A stretch of 64,000 nt of DNA from Anaerolineaceae bacterium. GTDB taxonomy: Bacteria; Chloroflexota; Anaerolineae; Anaerolineales; Anaerolineaceae. The stretch is from the NCBI GenBank assembly GCA_016841525.1, contig JAENYZ010000005.1:209084-273083 (forward strand), in the 5' to 3' direction. Positions 1 to 10,244 of the stretch are shown here, in pieces. Under the pieces are notes generated by a model that saw nothing but the letters and a program-made list of their open reading frames with translations, made no database searches and was not told where the DNA came from. Both the position numbers and the translations under genes were made by a program. Positions within the stretch are counted from its first letter, which is position 1. Each line of letters starts with the position of its first letter.

Positions 1-456
1 AGTTGATGGATAGCTTGGTTTGATTCCCAGGGTCACCAGGTAGGATTCCTTGCTAAGTTGATATGCGGCTTTCAGCAGCTGCCGAAGATGATCTTCATTT
101 TTTATCAGGTGATCAGCTGTCAGGATTGCCATTGCACCTTGAGGATCTCGGTGTTTGATCTCAATTGCAGCTAAACCCACAACAGAGGCAGTGCCTCTTG
201 GCAGAGGTTCGATCACGTAATTTTCATCGGGAATTTCCGGGCATTCTTTTTTTAACAGCGCGACCTGTTCCTCGACAGTTACGATAAGAATGCGTTCATA
301 TGGGAAAAGCCCCTGTAAGCGATCAACTGCATGCTGAAACAAGGTACGGTCCCCAAGAAAAGATAAGGACTGCTTTGGACGGTTCCTTCGTGAAAGCGGC
401 CATAGACGTGTGCCGCTGCCGCCAGCCATGATGACTGCATAATAATGCTCAAACAT
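1..456 (-). CDS. Mannose-1-phosphate guanylyltransferase (5' part, runs off the window)
   Basis: The visible N-terminal 152 residues belong to a sugar-phosphate nucleotidyltransferase. They begin MFEHYYAVIMAGGSGTRLWP and continue with SRRNRPKQ, the signature of GTP:mannose-1-phosphate guanylyltransferases (ManC type): the G-rich loop binds the nucleotide and the PKQ lysine contacts phosphate. A segment reading LPRGTAS and later LTADHLI fits the sugar-nucleotide fold (family: NPRGTA and PxDH). The ATG at 456 has a strong AGGAGG upstream. The enzyme would make GDP-mannose for surface polysaccharide or glycoprotein. The gene starts 17 bases beyond the dprA stop on the same strand and may be co-transcribed with it. 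The C-terminus lies outside the window, so a fused isomerase domain cannot be assessed. Confidence 0.88.
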   Translation of the reverse strand, partial: MFEHYYAVIMAGGSGTRLWPLSRRNRPKQSLSFLGDRTLFQHAVDRLQGLFPYERILIVTVEEQVALLKKECPEIPDENYVIEPLPRGTASVVGLAAIEIKHRDPQGAMAILTADHLIKNEDHLRQLLKAAYQLSKESYLVTLGIKPSYPST

Positions 457-473
457 CGTCAACCTCCTTATTT

Positions 474-1568
474 TTATGAAAACTCTCGAACCACAGCATA
501 CCGCATCGCCCCCACATGTTGGACCAGGCCCTTCAGCTCCATCATTGTCAGCGCTGCAGATACCTTATCAACAGACAGGCTGACTTCGTTGCAAATTTCA
601 TCGATATGCATGGGTTCAAAATTCATCACTTGCAAAATCCTGGCTTCGGTTTTATCTGCAGGTAAAACTTGGCGGGCTGTCTTGATGGATTCAAGCTCCG
701 ATAAATTCAATACATCCAAAACGTCCTGGGGCGAAACCATCGCATAAGCCCCATTTTGAATTAATCGATTGGTTCCTCGACTGGCAGGGGAAAGCACATT
801 ACCAGGGACGGCAAATACATCCCGACCCTGTTCAAGGGCAAAGTCAGCAGTAATTAATGCGCCGCTTCGATCACCCGCTTCAACAACAATCGTCCCCAGC
901 GACAAACCTGAGATAATCCGGTTCCGGGGTGGGAAATTGACGCCTTCAGGTTGTGTCCCTAAAGGATAATCACTGATGACTGCGCCGTTCTCGCTAATCG
1001 CTTCTGCTAATTTTCGATGTTCTGGTGGATAAATAACATCCACGCCGCTGCCCAACACAGCAATCGTACGACCGCCAGCCTCAAGTGCATGTCGATGCGC
1101 AATGCCATCCACGCCCCTCGCCAATCCGCTCACGATGGTCAATCCATGACCCGCCAGAAAGATACTGGTATCCCGTGTAATTTGCTGTCCGTACTCACTG
1201 ACTCGCCTTGTTCCCACAATTGCAATTGCAAATTCATCTGCTGGTGTCAGGGCACCTTTAACATAAATTACAGGCGGTGACTGGTCAATTTCCTTTAACA
1301 AACGGGGGTAATCATCATCCAATAAAGTCAGAACCTTGATGTCCTTTTCAAGGATCGACTCATAGACCTTATCGAGGTCAATTTGTTTTCGCAATTTGAG
1401 AAAATTTGTGACTGCGCGACCGGGTAACCCTGCTTGCTTGAAGGATTCTCCTGGTGCATTCCAGGCGACAGACAAATCGCCAAAATAATTTTTTATTTGT
1501 TGAAATCGAACCGATCCTATTCCTCTGACAAGGTTGAAGCCGATCCAGTACTTTTTTTCATCGGACAT
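474..1568 (-). CDS. dprA: DNA processing protein DprA
   Basis: DprA (Smf) is a Rossmann-fold protein that binds single-stranded DNA and loads RecA during natural transformation. The 364-residue protein has the expected order: an N-terminal helical/SAM-like part, then the Rossmann domain with GTRRVSEYG, the ARGVDGIAH motif, GSGVDVIYPPEHR, FPPRNRIISGLS and the closing DRSGALITADFALEQGR / FAVPGN motif. A C-terminal winged-helix part follows from about residue 300. Its start overlaps the rimM stop by one base, so it is the last gene of the ffh-rpsP-khpA-rimM operon or is followed by the nucleotidyltransferase. Full length, no anomaly. Confidence 0.95.
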   Translation of the reverse strand: MSDEKKYWIGFNLVRGIGSVRFQQIKNYFGDLSVAWNAPGESFKQAGLPGRAVTNFLKLRKQIDLDKVYESILEKDIKVLTLLDDDYPRLLKEIDQSPPVIYVKGALTPADEFAIAIVGTRRVSEYGQQITRDTSIFLAGHGLTIVSGLARGVDGIAHRHALEAGGRTIAVLGSGVDVIYPPEHRKLAEAISENGAVISDYPLGTQPEGVNFPPRNRIISGLSLGTIVVEAGDRSGALITADFALEQGRDVFAVPGNVLSPASRGTNRLIQNGAYAMVSPQDVLDVLNLSELESIKTARQVLPADKTEARILQVMNFEPMHIDEICNEVSLSVDKVSAALTMMELKGLVQHVGAMRYAVVREFS

Positions 1569-2122
1569 CAGTCCCCCTCACCGTACCAGTTCATTTTGCC
1601 AACGACCATCTTCTCTTCAGACAAATCAATGTCTAAAATCATCTCTTCCGTCGCCGGGATCAAAGTTTCAATACCGGATTCATCTTCAACAATGTAAACA
1701 TCGTTGGCACCCGTTTCCAAAATCTCAATCAGGATTCCTAAGTAATGGCCATCCTCTTCGTACACGCCCAAACCAATTAATTCGTGAAGATAAAACTCAT
1801 CTTCAGGAAGCGGTGGGAGCTGCTCCACTGCCACATACACCAATTGATTGGTCAGAGCGGAAACAAGGGTGCGATCGTTCACGTTGTAAAACTTCAATAA
1901 TAATAGGTCGTTTTTATAACGTGTCTCTTCTATGGTATACGATTGATGCTCTTCCCCGATATAGACGACGCTCTCAGGAACCAATAATTCCAGCATGTGT
2001 GTATAGATTTCTAAAGGAATTTCACCCGCTACACCATGCGCGCGTCTTAATTTACCGAGGAGAAGAAAGGCAGGCTCGCTGACCAACTGCGAGCCTGCAC
2101 CATGTTTGTTTTTATGAGGCAT
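1568..2122 (-). CDS. rimM: Ribosome maturation factor RimM
   Basis: RimM helps 16S rRNA processing and binds protein uS19 during 30S assembly. The 184-residue protein has the N-terminal beta-barrel (LLLGKLRRAHGVAGEIPLE, near residues 21-40) and a C-terminal PRC-barrel domain with DEFYLHELIGLGVYEEDG near residue 105. An N-terminal tail of about 18 residues (MPHKNKHGAG...) is longer than usual; an internal start was not obvious. The gene lies 17 bases after khpA and overlaps dprA by one base. The order rpsP-khpA-rimM is widely conserved and supports the call. trmD and rplS, which often follow rimM, are absent here. Confidence 0.93.
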   Translation of the reverse strand: MPHKNKHGAGSQLVSEPAFLLLGKLRRAHGVAGEIPLEIYTHMLELLVPESVVYIGEEHQSYTIEETRYKNDLLLLKFYNVNDRTLVSALTNQLVYVAVEQLPPLPEDEFYLHELIGLGVYEEDGHYLGILIEILETGANDVYIVEDESGIETLIPATEEMILDIDLSEEKMVVGKMNWYGEGD

Positions 2123-2139
2123 ATCGAGGAATAAGAAGG

Positions 2140-2391
2140 CTAAGAAGGCTCAACAATGTCCAAATTAGCCCGGCTGCCCTCTCTTGCAGCTGCAACATTG
2201 AGTAATGTTCGAATAGAATTCGCAACACGTCCCCCCTTACCGATGACACGACCCATGTCTTCTTTTGCAACATGCAACTCCAGTTGAACCATATTGCCGC
2301 GCTGTTGTTTTTCAACATTTACATTGGCCGGTTGGTCAACCAGTGACTGAGCAACAAATTCAACCAATTCTTGCAGGTTATCACCTTTCAT
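2140..2391 (-). CDS. khpA: KH-domain RNA-binding protein KhpA
   Basis: An 83-residue single KH domain protein. The RNA-binding GxxG loop is seen as VIGKGGRVANSIRTLL near residues 49-64. KhpA works with KhpB in several Gram-positive bacteria, where it affects cell elongation and RNA stability. Position between rpsP and rimM is the standard context for this family (older name YlqC). The start ATG follows a GAGG-containing stretch. Full length, no anomaly. Confidence 0.93.
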   Translation of the reverse strand: MKGDNLQELVEFVAQSLVDQPANVNVEKQQRGNMVQLELHVAKEDMGRVIGKGGRVANSIRTLLNVAAAREGSRANLDIVEPS

Positions 2392-2418
2392 GCTTGCCTC
2401 ACGCTTCCCTTAATTTCT

Positions 2419-2766
2419 TTATTGTTGTGGATTTGTCCGCGGATCAGATACCCTTGTCTTATAAACCTCTTCAGCTTCTTCAACCAGGGCTTCCACTTCC
2501 TCACCATTCTTGAATCGTTCGTAGCGGTCCCAAAGTTCTGTTTGCTTAAACAGCCCATCAACAGCTTCCGTTGGTTGAGCACCAACACTTAGCCAGTAAA
2601 AGACACGATCGTCTTTTAAGACAATTGTGGAAGGTTCTGTCCGTGGATTGTAATGACCCACAACTTCAATAAAACGTCCATCGCGTGGGCTCTCTTTATC
2701 AGCAACCACAACACGATAACTTGCCTGATTCCGGGATCCTACCCGGCGTAATCGAATGCGTACCAT
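2419..2766 (-). CDS. rpsP: 30S ribosomal protein bS16
   Basis: The 115-residue protein begins MVRIRLRRVGSRNQASYRVV and continues with SPRDGRFIEVVGHYNP, the hallmark of ribosomal protein bS16, which is needed for 30S assembly. The C-terminal 30 residues, rich in Glu, Val and Ala, extend beyond the core, as in many actinobacterial and Chloroflexota S16 proteins. An AGAGGAGC Shine-Dalgarno stands ten bases before the ATG. It sits downstream of ffh with a 110-base spacer that contains a weak hairpin (2840-2857) without a T-run, so readthrough from ffh is likely. Confidence 0.96.
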   Translation of the reverse strand: MVRIRLRRVGSRNQASYRVVVADKESPRDGRFIEVVGHYNPRTEPSTIVLKDDRVFYWLSVGAQPTEAVDGLFKQTELWDRYERFKNGEEVEALVEEAEEVYKTRVSDPRTNPQQ

Positions 2767-2876
2767 CGAAATTTTGCTCCTCTTAATATCAATTTTATTA
2801 ATTTTTAATTTAACACAGAGTCTTCAAAAGGCCTGAGAGAGCGTTGAAGGGAACGCTGACCTTTCATATCCTCCAG

Positions 2877-4199
2877 TTAACCCATCATGCGGCCTAAACC
2901 TTTGCCGCCTGATTTCTGCAAGGTTTTAATCAGCCGTTGGGTCTCACGGAAGTGCTTCATAACCTGGTTGACAACCTGCACTTCCAATCCAGACCCGCTC
3001 GCAATTCTGCGCCTTCGGCTGGCATTTAATAATTTTGGATTTCGCCTTTCCTCGATGGTCATTGAGTTGATCACTGCTTCAATCTGTTTTAATTGGTCTT
3101 CGGCATCTCTTGGATCAACCTGACGAGCAACCTGCCCCATCTGCCCCGGGAGCATTTCCATGATCTTTCCCAGAGGACCCATCTTGCGCATTTGTTTTAA
3201 TTGTTTGGCAAAATCCTCAAGTGTGAACTCGCCGCGCATAAGTTTTTCGGCTTGTTCTTCAGCTTCATCCTGGTTAAGGGCTTGTTCTGCCTTTTCAATC
3301 AGGCCCAATACGTCGCCCATCCCAAGGATGCGAGAAGCTAACCTGCTTGGATTATACTCCTCAATTGCATCAACGGACTCACCAACACCCAGGAATTTTA
3401 TTGGTACGCCAGTTACCTCACGAATTGAAATTGCTGCACCGCCGCGAGCGTCACCATCAATTTTGGTCATAAATAAGCCCGAAATGGGCAAATTCTGACG
3501 AAAGCCCTGGGCAACATTCAATGCTTCCTGACCGATCATCGCATCAACAACCAGCAAAATCTCAGTGATTGCAACCCTGTCTTTGATTGCAGTAAGCTCA
3601 TCCATCAATGCTTCGTCCATTTGAGAACGACCCGCTGTATCCAGAATCACCACACTGACGCCGCCCTTGCGAGCAGCCTGGAAAGCCTCCAGAGCAAGCT
3701 TAGGCGGTGGAGTGTTCTCCTGGTAAAATACGGGCACATTGATGCGTTCGCCCAGAGTTTGCAGTTGTTTCACTGCAGCCGGTCGGTAGGGATCCGCTGC
3801 AACAAGCATCACCCTTTCACCCTGACCGCGTAGTTTTTTAGCTAACTTGGCAGCCGCTGTGGTTTTACCTGAACCCTGCAATCCAACCAGCATGATCACG
3901 AAGGGGCGTTCCCCTTTTAGATTTAAGCTGCTTGGTTCGCCAAGGGTTGAAATCAATTCCTCATTGACAATTTTAATGACTTGCTGTGCTGGATTCAGCG
4001 CTTTTGAGATTCTTTCACCAACAGCACGTTCCTTGACACGATTCGTGAAACGCTTAACAACGCCATAATGAACATCCGCCTCAAGCAGTGCAAGGCGAAC
4101 TTCTCGCATCGCCTGGTCCACATCTGACTCTGAGAGCCGGCCGTGCCTACGGAGATCATCAAATATTGTTGTCAGTCTTTCAGTCAGATTTTCAAACAC
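2877..4199 (-). CDS. ffh: Signal recognition particle protein Ffh (SRP54)
   Basis: Ffh binds 4.5S/SRP RNA and signal sequences and, with FtsY, delivers membrane proteins to the translocon. The 440-residue protein has the N domain (residues 1-90), the G domain with GLQGSGKTTAAAKLAKKL, DTAGRSQ and TKIDGDARGGAA, and the Met-rich M domain with GMGDVLGLIEKAE and the RNA-binding SRRRRIASGSG segment. The tail is short (GGKGLGRMMG). The start codon is GTG; no strong Shine-Dalgarno is visible. A sigma-70-type promoter stands 40-70 bases upstream (4242-4270). It heads the operon ffh-rpsP-khpA-rimM-dprA. Confidence 0.97.
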   Translation of the reverse strand: MFENLTERLTTIFDDLRRHGRLSESDVDQAMREVRLALLEADVHYGVVKRFTNRVKERAVGERISKALNPAQQVIKIVNEELISTLGEPSSLNLKGERPFVIMLVGLQGSGKTTAAAKLAKKLRGQGERVMLVAADPYRPAAVKQLQTLGERINVPVFYQENTPPPKLALEAFQAARKGGVSVVILDTAGRSQMDEALMDELTAIKDRVAITEILLVVDAMIGQEALNVAQGFRQNLPISGLFMTKIDGDARGGAAISIREVTGVPIKFLGVGESVDAIEEYNPSRLASRILGMGDVLGLIEKAEQALNQDEAEEQAEKLMRGEFTLEDFAKQLKQMRKMGPLGKIMEMLPGQMGQVARQVDPRDAEDQLKQIEAVINSMTIEERRNPKLLNASRRRRIASGSGLEVQVVNQVMKHFRETQRLIKTLQKSGGKGLGRMMG

Positions 4200-4241
4200 A
4201 ATAAAATAATTACTTTCTTCTTTTAAAACTTACAAGGTGTG

Positions 4242-4270
4242 ATTTTAGCGCCTCTAAGGCTTACGGTCAA
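4242..4270 (-). promoter_or_regulatory. Promoter of the ffh-rpsP operon
   Basis: On the minus strand TTGACC (4265-4270) and TAAAAT (4242-4247) are separated by exactly 17 bases, giving a good housekeeping promoter. The transcript would start about 35 bases before the ffh GTG codon. The rest of the 220-base ffh/degV divergent spacer is AT-rich; no equally clear promoter for degV was found. Confidence 0.65.
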
Positions 4271-4419
4271 GGGGAAAGTGATATTTCCTTCATTATATTA
4301 AGCCAAATTCGAATTTTTATTATGACAGATAATCAACAAAATCGCAACGCTTTTTAAATATGTGGGTTAAACAGAGTGGAATTTTTATAAACAGTTATTC
4401 ATTAGATTGAAAGGAAATT

Positions 4420-5295
4420 ATGATGCCCAAAGTAGCAATCGTTACAGATTCCACTGCTTATATACCGGAGGATTTGGTCTCTTCATATAATATTTCTGTT
4501 GTACCACTCGTGGTCATTTGGGGGGAAGAGACCCTGCGAGATAATATTGATATCAGCCCAAACGAATTTTATGAACGTCTTTCACAAGCGAAAATTATGC
4601 CTTCCACCTCACAGGCAACAATTGCTGACTTCGCAGATGTTTTCCATAAATTACATTCACAGGGTTACGAGATCTTAACGATCGTCATTTCTGCTGCTCT
4701 TTCAGGCACAATGGATTCAGCTATCCAGGCAAAAGAGATGGTACCGGAAGCGACCATAGAAATCATTGATTCAAAATTTACATCTGTACCATTAGCTTAT
4801 ATGGCAATTGCATCAGCAAGAGCAGCAAAACGCGGTGCATCTTTAGCTGAGTGTAAAAAACTCGCCGAAAAAATTCGTGCCAACACGCAAGTGTATTTTG
4901 CTGTGGACACGTTGGAATTTCTGCATCGCGGCGGAAGAATTGGCGGCGCTTCCCGGTTTTTGGGAACTGCGCTTAATCTGAAACCAATCCTCTATCTTCA
5001 TGATGGCAAAGTTGAAGCGCTTGAAAGGGTACGAACATCAAAACGTGCTCATCAGCGATTGATTGAGCTGCTGGAGGCAGACATCAATGGACGAAAACCC
5101 ATTAATATGATGGGAGTTGTATCCGCCGCAGCAGAAGAATCTGCTTCTAAATTACTGAAGAAAATTCTAAAACACTTCGATCCGAAGGAAGTATTACTGG
5201 CAAATATTAGCCCGGTTCTTGGAACACATGCTGGTCCAGGGACTGTCGGCGTGGCTTATGTTGCGGGTATTGACCCGGATCTTATTGATGGATAA
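4420..5295 (+). CDS. DegV family fatty-acid-binding protein
   Basis: DegV proteins bind a fatty acid between two alpha/beta domains; many act as FakB, presenting fatty acids to the kinase FakA. The 291-residue protein has the N-terminal VTDSTAYIPEDL and the conserved PSTSQAT segment near residue 62, then LSGTMDSA and FLHRGGRIGGASRFLG near residues 165-185, all typical. Two ATG codons stand in tandem; the second (MPK) matches family starts equally well. GAAAGGA precedes them. It is a single-gene unit closed by a strong terminator. No fakA (DAK2 domain) gene is in the window, so the FakB role is inference. Confidence 0.92.
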   Translation: MMPKVAIVTDSTAYIPEDLVSSYNISVVPLVVIWGEETLRDNIDISPNEFYERLSQAKIMPSTSQATIADFADVFHKLHSQGYEILTIVISAALSGTMDSAIQAKEMVPEATIEIIDSKFTSVPLAYMAIASARAAKRGASLAECKKLAEKIRANTQVYFAVDTLEFLHRGGRIGGASRFLGTALNLKPILYLHDGKVEALERVRTSKRAHQRLIELLEADINGRKPINMMGVVSAAAEESASKLLKKILKHFDPKEVLLANISPVLGTHAGPGTVGVAYVAGIDPDLIDG

Positions 5296-5322
5296 AACAA
5301 ATCCAAATAAATAATTCCTATT

Positions 5323-5353
5323 AAATGCTGCTCAAAAAAGCAGCATTTTTTTA
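5323..5353 (+). terminator. Rho-independent terminator after degV
   Basis: A 9-bp stem (5323-5331 with 5340-5348) with an A-rich 8-base loop runs into a T-tract. It lies 28 bases past the degV stop. Confidence 0.85.
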
Positions 5354-5431
5354 TTAAGTAAGCTCACCAGAAAAAATCAATTTCAGATAAAATAAATACC
5401 TGATAACTCACCATCATAAAAGGAAGGCGAT

Positions 5432-6748
5432 ATGACACCTGAAATTGGCGTTAAAGTTCCCAATATCCTCCTGCCCAAAAAGGCGATTGATCATCAAAAA
5501 TGGGCTGTGATTGCCTGTGATCAATTTACATCAGAACCTGAATATTGGGAGCAAGTCGAAGAAATTGTCGGCGACTCACCATCAACCTACCATATGATAT
5601 TGCCAGAAGTCTTTCTGGGCACACCAGAGGAGAAAAAACGCATCAAGACCACCCACAAGGTCATGGGGCAATACCTAGAATCAGATATTTTCCAGGACGT
5701 CAATGATTTTATTTATGTACGCCGAAGGATCGGTGACCGGACACGCCGCGGCCTGGTGGTTTGTCTTGATCTGGAACATTATGATTTCAACAAAGGTGCT
5801 CAAACGCTCATCCGAGCCACAGAAGGCACCATCCTGGACCGATTGCCACCCCGTATTCGCATCCGTGAAAAAGCCCCCTTAGAATGCCCGCACATTCTGG
5901 TGCTTTTTGATGATCCGGCTGATAAAGTCTTTGGGTTTCTGGATGATCAAATTGAGAAATTTAAAGAAGTTTATGATTTCGAACTCATGCTAGGCAGCGG
6001 TCACCTCGCAGGTTTTGCTTTGGGCAGTGATGACATCCGTGAACAGGTTATACAAACCTTGGGTTTGCTGATTGATCCCGAAAAATTTGCGGATAAATAC
6101 AATCTAAAACCTGGAGAACACCAACCCCTGTTATTTGCCATGGGTGATGGCAACCATTCATTGGCGACAGCTAAAGCTATTTGGGAAAAGATCAAACCCA
6201 CAGTTGGGATGGACCACCCAGCACGTTTCGCACTCGTTGAACTGGAGAATGTACATGATCCAGCCTTGGACTTTGAACCCATTCACCGTTTGATCTTTGA
6301 TATTAACACAGACATAATTGGAGCAATGCAAGATTATTGGGGTGAAAACCTGAAAATCAAAAATCTATCTTCTCGAGAAGACTTAATCCAAATCGTCGAT
6401 GATGCCGCAGAACCATGGCATCAAATTGGCATGATCATGCCGGACGGATTGAAGCTTATTGAAGTTCATACTCCTGAAGATAACCTGCCCGTTGGAACTT
6501 TACAGAAGTTCCTGGATGCCTACCTTGAAGAGGGCGGCGCCGGGGAAATCGATTATGTCCACGGCACCAAAGTGCTCTTCGAGAAGGGCATGCAAAGGGG
6601 GAATGCCGGCTTTTATGTCCCTGGCATGGATAAATCAGACCTGTTCAAAACGGTTATCCTGGATGGTGCTTTGCCACGGAAGACTTTCTCCATGGGTGAA
6701 GCCAAAGAAAAGCGTTTTTATATGGAAAGTCGACGGATCCAGGCTTAA
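5432..6748 (+). CDS. DUF1015 family protein
   Basis: A 438-residue soluble protein of the DUF1015 family, whose biochemical function is not established. It shows the family's conserved N-terminal WAVIACDQFTSEPEYWE, the central FIYVRRRIGDRTRRGLVV / RATEGTILDRLPPRIRIR block, and the GDGNHSLATAKAIWE motif near residue 240, the counterpart of DGHHR in other members. An AAGGAAG Shine-Dalgarno lies just before the ATG. Its stop codon overlaps the start of the next gene (TAATG), so the two are translationally coupled, which is odd given the partner is a secreted lipoprotein. Complete; no anomaly. Confidence 0.88.
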   Translation: MTPEIGVKVPNILLPKKAIDHQKWAVIACDQFTSEPEYWEQVEEIVGDSPSTYHMILPEVFLGTPEEKKRIKTTHKVMGQYLESDIFQDVNDFIYVRRRIGDRTRRGLVVCLDLEHYDFNKGAQTLIRATEGTILDRLPPRIRIREKAPLECPHILVLFDDPADKVFGFLDDQIEKFKEVYDFELMLGSGHLAGFALGSDDIREQVIQTLGLLIDPEKFADKYNLKPGEHQPLLFAMGDGNHSLATAKAIWEKIKPTVGMDHPARFALVELENVHDPALDFEPIHRLIFDINTDIIGAMQDYWGENLKIKNLSSREDLIQIVDDAAEPWHQIGMIMPDGLKLIEVHTPEDNLPVGTLQKFLDAYLEEGGAGEIDYVHGTKVLFEKGMQRGNAGFYVPGMDKSDLFKTVILDGALPRKTFSMGEAKEKRFYMESRRIQA

Positions 6749-7596
6749 TGAAGCGGCTCTATCTGTTGATAATTGCAGTTGTGCTCAGTGCTTGTCAACC
6801 TCAATTGGTGACAAGCACTGTTCTGCTGCCTTCTGCCACACTGGAATCATCAGCAAGCCCATCCCCAACACAGACCACATTACCAACATCTCAGCCCTCT
6901 CAAATAGTACCATCGCCCACAAGCACCATCCGTGCACTCCAGGTTTGCAGCCCGTTAGAAGAAGAGTCAATCAACACCTTGCCCTCAATCCTGGTCAACC
7001 CCCTGGTTATCCCACCCTTTGGTCGTGACGATGGGCATCACGGGCTCGATTTTTCATATTATCGGCGTGATGCACGTGAATCGATACAGGGCATCGCGGT
7101 CTATTCAATCCTTTCAGGGACAACAGCTCTGACACTGCCAGATGAAATCCCCTACGGCAATACAATCGTCATTGAAACACCATTATCAGAGCTGCCTGAA
7201 TCTTTACAGGAAAAGCTCAAAAGCCTTTATCAACCAGTCCCTGAGGATGTTCACTACCAGGGAGAATGCCCTGAAATTTCTCCGCCAACCTTAACAGAAA
7301 CCCTGTCGGTCTATCACTTATATGCTCACCTTGAAAACCCACCACCATTTCAGGTGGGTGACCTTATCAACTGCGGTGTCCAACTCGGCACTGTAGGCAA
7401 TACAGGTCGCTCCAGCAACCCTCACCTGCACCTCGAAACACGGCTTGGCCCTTCCGGTGCTGACCTCGGAGATATGGCATTTTACGAAACAAAATATACC
7501 GAAGCGCAGCGAGCAAATTACTGTCTCTGGCGAATGAGTGGGTACTTTCAGTTATTTGACCCATATCTCATTTTTACTCCTGGCTTGCAGACTTGA
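6748..7596 (+). CDS. Lipoprotein with M23 (LytM) peptidase domain
   Basis: A 282-residue secreted protein. The N-terminus MKRLYLLIIAVVLSACQP is a lipoprotein signal with lipobox LSAC (Cys16), followed by a Ser/Thr/Pro linker to residue 60. The rest is an M23/LytM-type zinc endopeptidase domain: GHHGLDF supplies the HxxxD pair and SNPHLHLE the HxH pair, with HLYAHL and GTVGNTGRS between, as in peptidoglycan-cleaving or regulatory LytM proteins. Both metal-ligand motifs are intact, so it could be active. An insert separates the two motifs by more than usual (about 120 residues). It is coupled to the DUF1015 gene; the recA promoter overlaps its stop codon. Confidence 0.88.
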   Translation: MKRLYLLIIAVVLSACQPQLVTSTVLLPSATLESSASPSPTQTTLPTSQPSQIVPSPTSTIRALQVCSPLEEESINTLPSILVNPLVIPPFGRDDGHHGLDFSYYRRDARESIQGIAVYSILSGTTALTLPDEIPYGNTIVIETPLSELPESLQEKLKSLYQPVPEDVHYQGECPEISPPTLTETLSVYHLYAHLENPPPFQVGDLINCGVQLGTVGNTGRSSNPHLHLETRLGPSGADLGDMAFYETKYTEAQRANYCLWRMSGYFQLFDPYLIFTPGLQT

Positions 7597-7620
7597 CACA
7601 CTGAACATTTGTGCTAAAAT
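7593..7620 (+). promoter_or_regulatory. recA promoter with candidate LexA operator
   Basis: TTGACA (7593-7598) and TAAAAT (7615-7620) are 16 bases apart. The spacer contains GAACATTTGTGC (7603-7614), one base off the GAAC-N4-GTTC core of Gram-positive-type LexA boxes. A repressor bound there would cover both promoter hexamers. The promoter is clear; the operator is an inference from position and similarity. Confidence 0.6.
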
Positions 7621-7710
7621 AAAGGCACGATACAGAAAATTATTCGTTTATAATTACACAAGAACAGATTATTCGCACCTCAACACAGAGGTCACAAAAA
7701 GGATTATGAC

Positions 7711-8772
7711 ATGGATGACGCAAAAAAGACTGTACTGGAAAAAGCCTTGAAAGATATTACCAAACGTTACGGTGAAGGTTCAATTATGAGGTTAGGACAG
7801 GCAAAACATCTTGCTGTTGATGTAATTTCCACAGGTTCCCTATCCCTCGACATTGCCCTGGGTGTGGGCGGCATTCCCAAAGCAAGGATCACCGAAATCT
7901 ACGGGCCTGAAGCTTCCGGCAAAACCACCATCTGCCAGCATATTGTTGCTGAGTGTCAGAAAAAAGGCGGCACAGCCGCTTTCATCGATATGGAGCATGC
8001 CCTGGACCCGGTTTATGCTGCAAAATGCGGCGTCAATGTAGATGAACTGCTGATATCTCAGCCGGATATGGGCGAACAAGCCCTCGAGATCACCGAAACA
8101 CTGGTTCGTTCAGGGGCTGTTGATATTGTGGTAATTGACTCCGTTGCAGCGCTGGTGCCCCGATCCGAAATTGAAGGCGATATGGGCGATCCCTCCATGG
8201 GTACCCAGGCACGCCTTATGTCCCAGGCAATGCGCAAGCTCTCAGGCGCCATCAACCAAACCCGAACTGCCGTTGTTTTTACCAACCAGCTCCGTCACAA
8301 GATCGGCGTGATGTTTGGCAATCCAGAAACAACCTCTGGCGGCAATGCCCTCAAATTTTATGCCTCTGTCCGACTGGATGTCCGTCGGATCCAATCCATT
8401 AAAGTAGGCTCCGAGATCATTGGGAACCGTGTCCGGGTACGCGTGGTAAAAAATAAGGTTGCGGCTCCTTTCCGAACCGCTGAATTTGACATCATGTACA
8501 ACGAAGGCATCTCCAAGGTCGGTGATTTGGTTGACCTGGGTGCAGAGATGGATATCATCGATAAGCACGGTTCCTGGTACTCCTATGGTGATATCCGCCT
8601 CGGACAGGGTCGAGAAAATGCGAAAGAGTTCTTACGGGAGAACGAAGAACTCCTTGAAGAAATCGAGAAGACAGTTCGGGAACAAGCGATGGTCGCAGGA
8701 CCTAAATCACCCTGGTCCGAAAAAGATGATGATTTTGATGAAGATTATGATGAGGATGAAGCAGAAGAATAA
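7711..8772 (+). CDS. recA: Recombinase RecA
   Basis: RecA forms filaments on single-stranded DNA, drives strand exchange and triggers LexA cleavage. The 353-residue protein has Walker [10 protein letters not shown] (residues 65-73), the VVIDSVAAL Walker B segment, L1/L2 loops including [18 protein letters not shown] and [19 protein letters not shown], and a very acidic C-terminus ([15 protein letters not shown]) as in other RecA proteins. The chosen ATG gives the standard [16 protein letters not shown] start. An independent promoter precedes it and a strong terminator follows, so it is a single-gene unit. Confidence 0.98.
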   Translation: MDDAKKTVLEKALKDITKRYGEGSIMRLGQAKHLAVDVISTGSLSLDIALGVGGIPKARITEIYGPEASGKTTICQHIVAECQKKGGTAAFIDMEHALDPVYAAKCGVNVDELLISQPDMGEQALEITETLVRSGAVDIVVIDSVAALVPRSEIEGDMGDPSMGTQARLMSQAMRKLSGAINQTRTAVVFTNQLRHKIGVMFGNPETTSGGNALKFYASVRLDVRRIQSIKVGSEIIGNRVRVRVVKNKVAAPFRTAEFDIMYNEGISKVGDLVDLGAEMDIIDKHGSWYSYGDIRLGQGRENAKEFLRENEELLEEIEKTVREQAMVAGPKSPWSEKDDDFDEDYDEDEAEE

Positions 8773-8805
8773 ATTTGCATAAGGATAATTGTAAATAAAA
8801 TTGAC

Positions 8806-8842
8806 AGTGGCTGTTCCAAAGTTTGGAACAGCCACTTTTTTG
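8806..8842 (+). terminator. Rho-independent terminator after recA
   Basis: A 14-bp perfect stem (8806-8819 with 8823-8836) with a tiny loop is followed by seven T. It separates recA from the convergent ahcY gene. Confidence 0.88.
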
Positions 8843-8865
8843 ATGATGATTTCTCCAGTTATAAT

Positions 8866-8893
8866 GTAGGGGCTTAGCATGCTAAGCCCCTAC
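8866..8893. repeat. Short palindromic repeat, copy 1
   Basis: A perfect 28-base palindrome whose half-site is GTAGGGGCTTAGCA. A diverged copy with the same arms but a longer loop lies at 30209-30259. It has no T-run, so it is not a plain terminator. It sits in the recA/ahcY convergent gap, a typical place for REP-like or small miniature elements. Confidence 0.7.
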
Positions 8894-8930
8894 TTATGGT
8901 TTAAATTAACCTTGAATAATCGTGCTTAGT

Positions 8931-10244
<1,314 letters not shown>

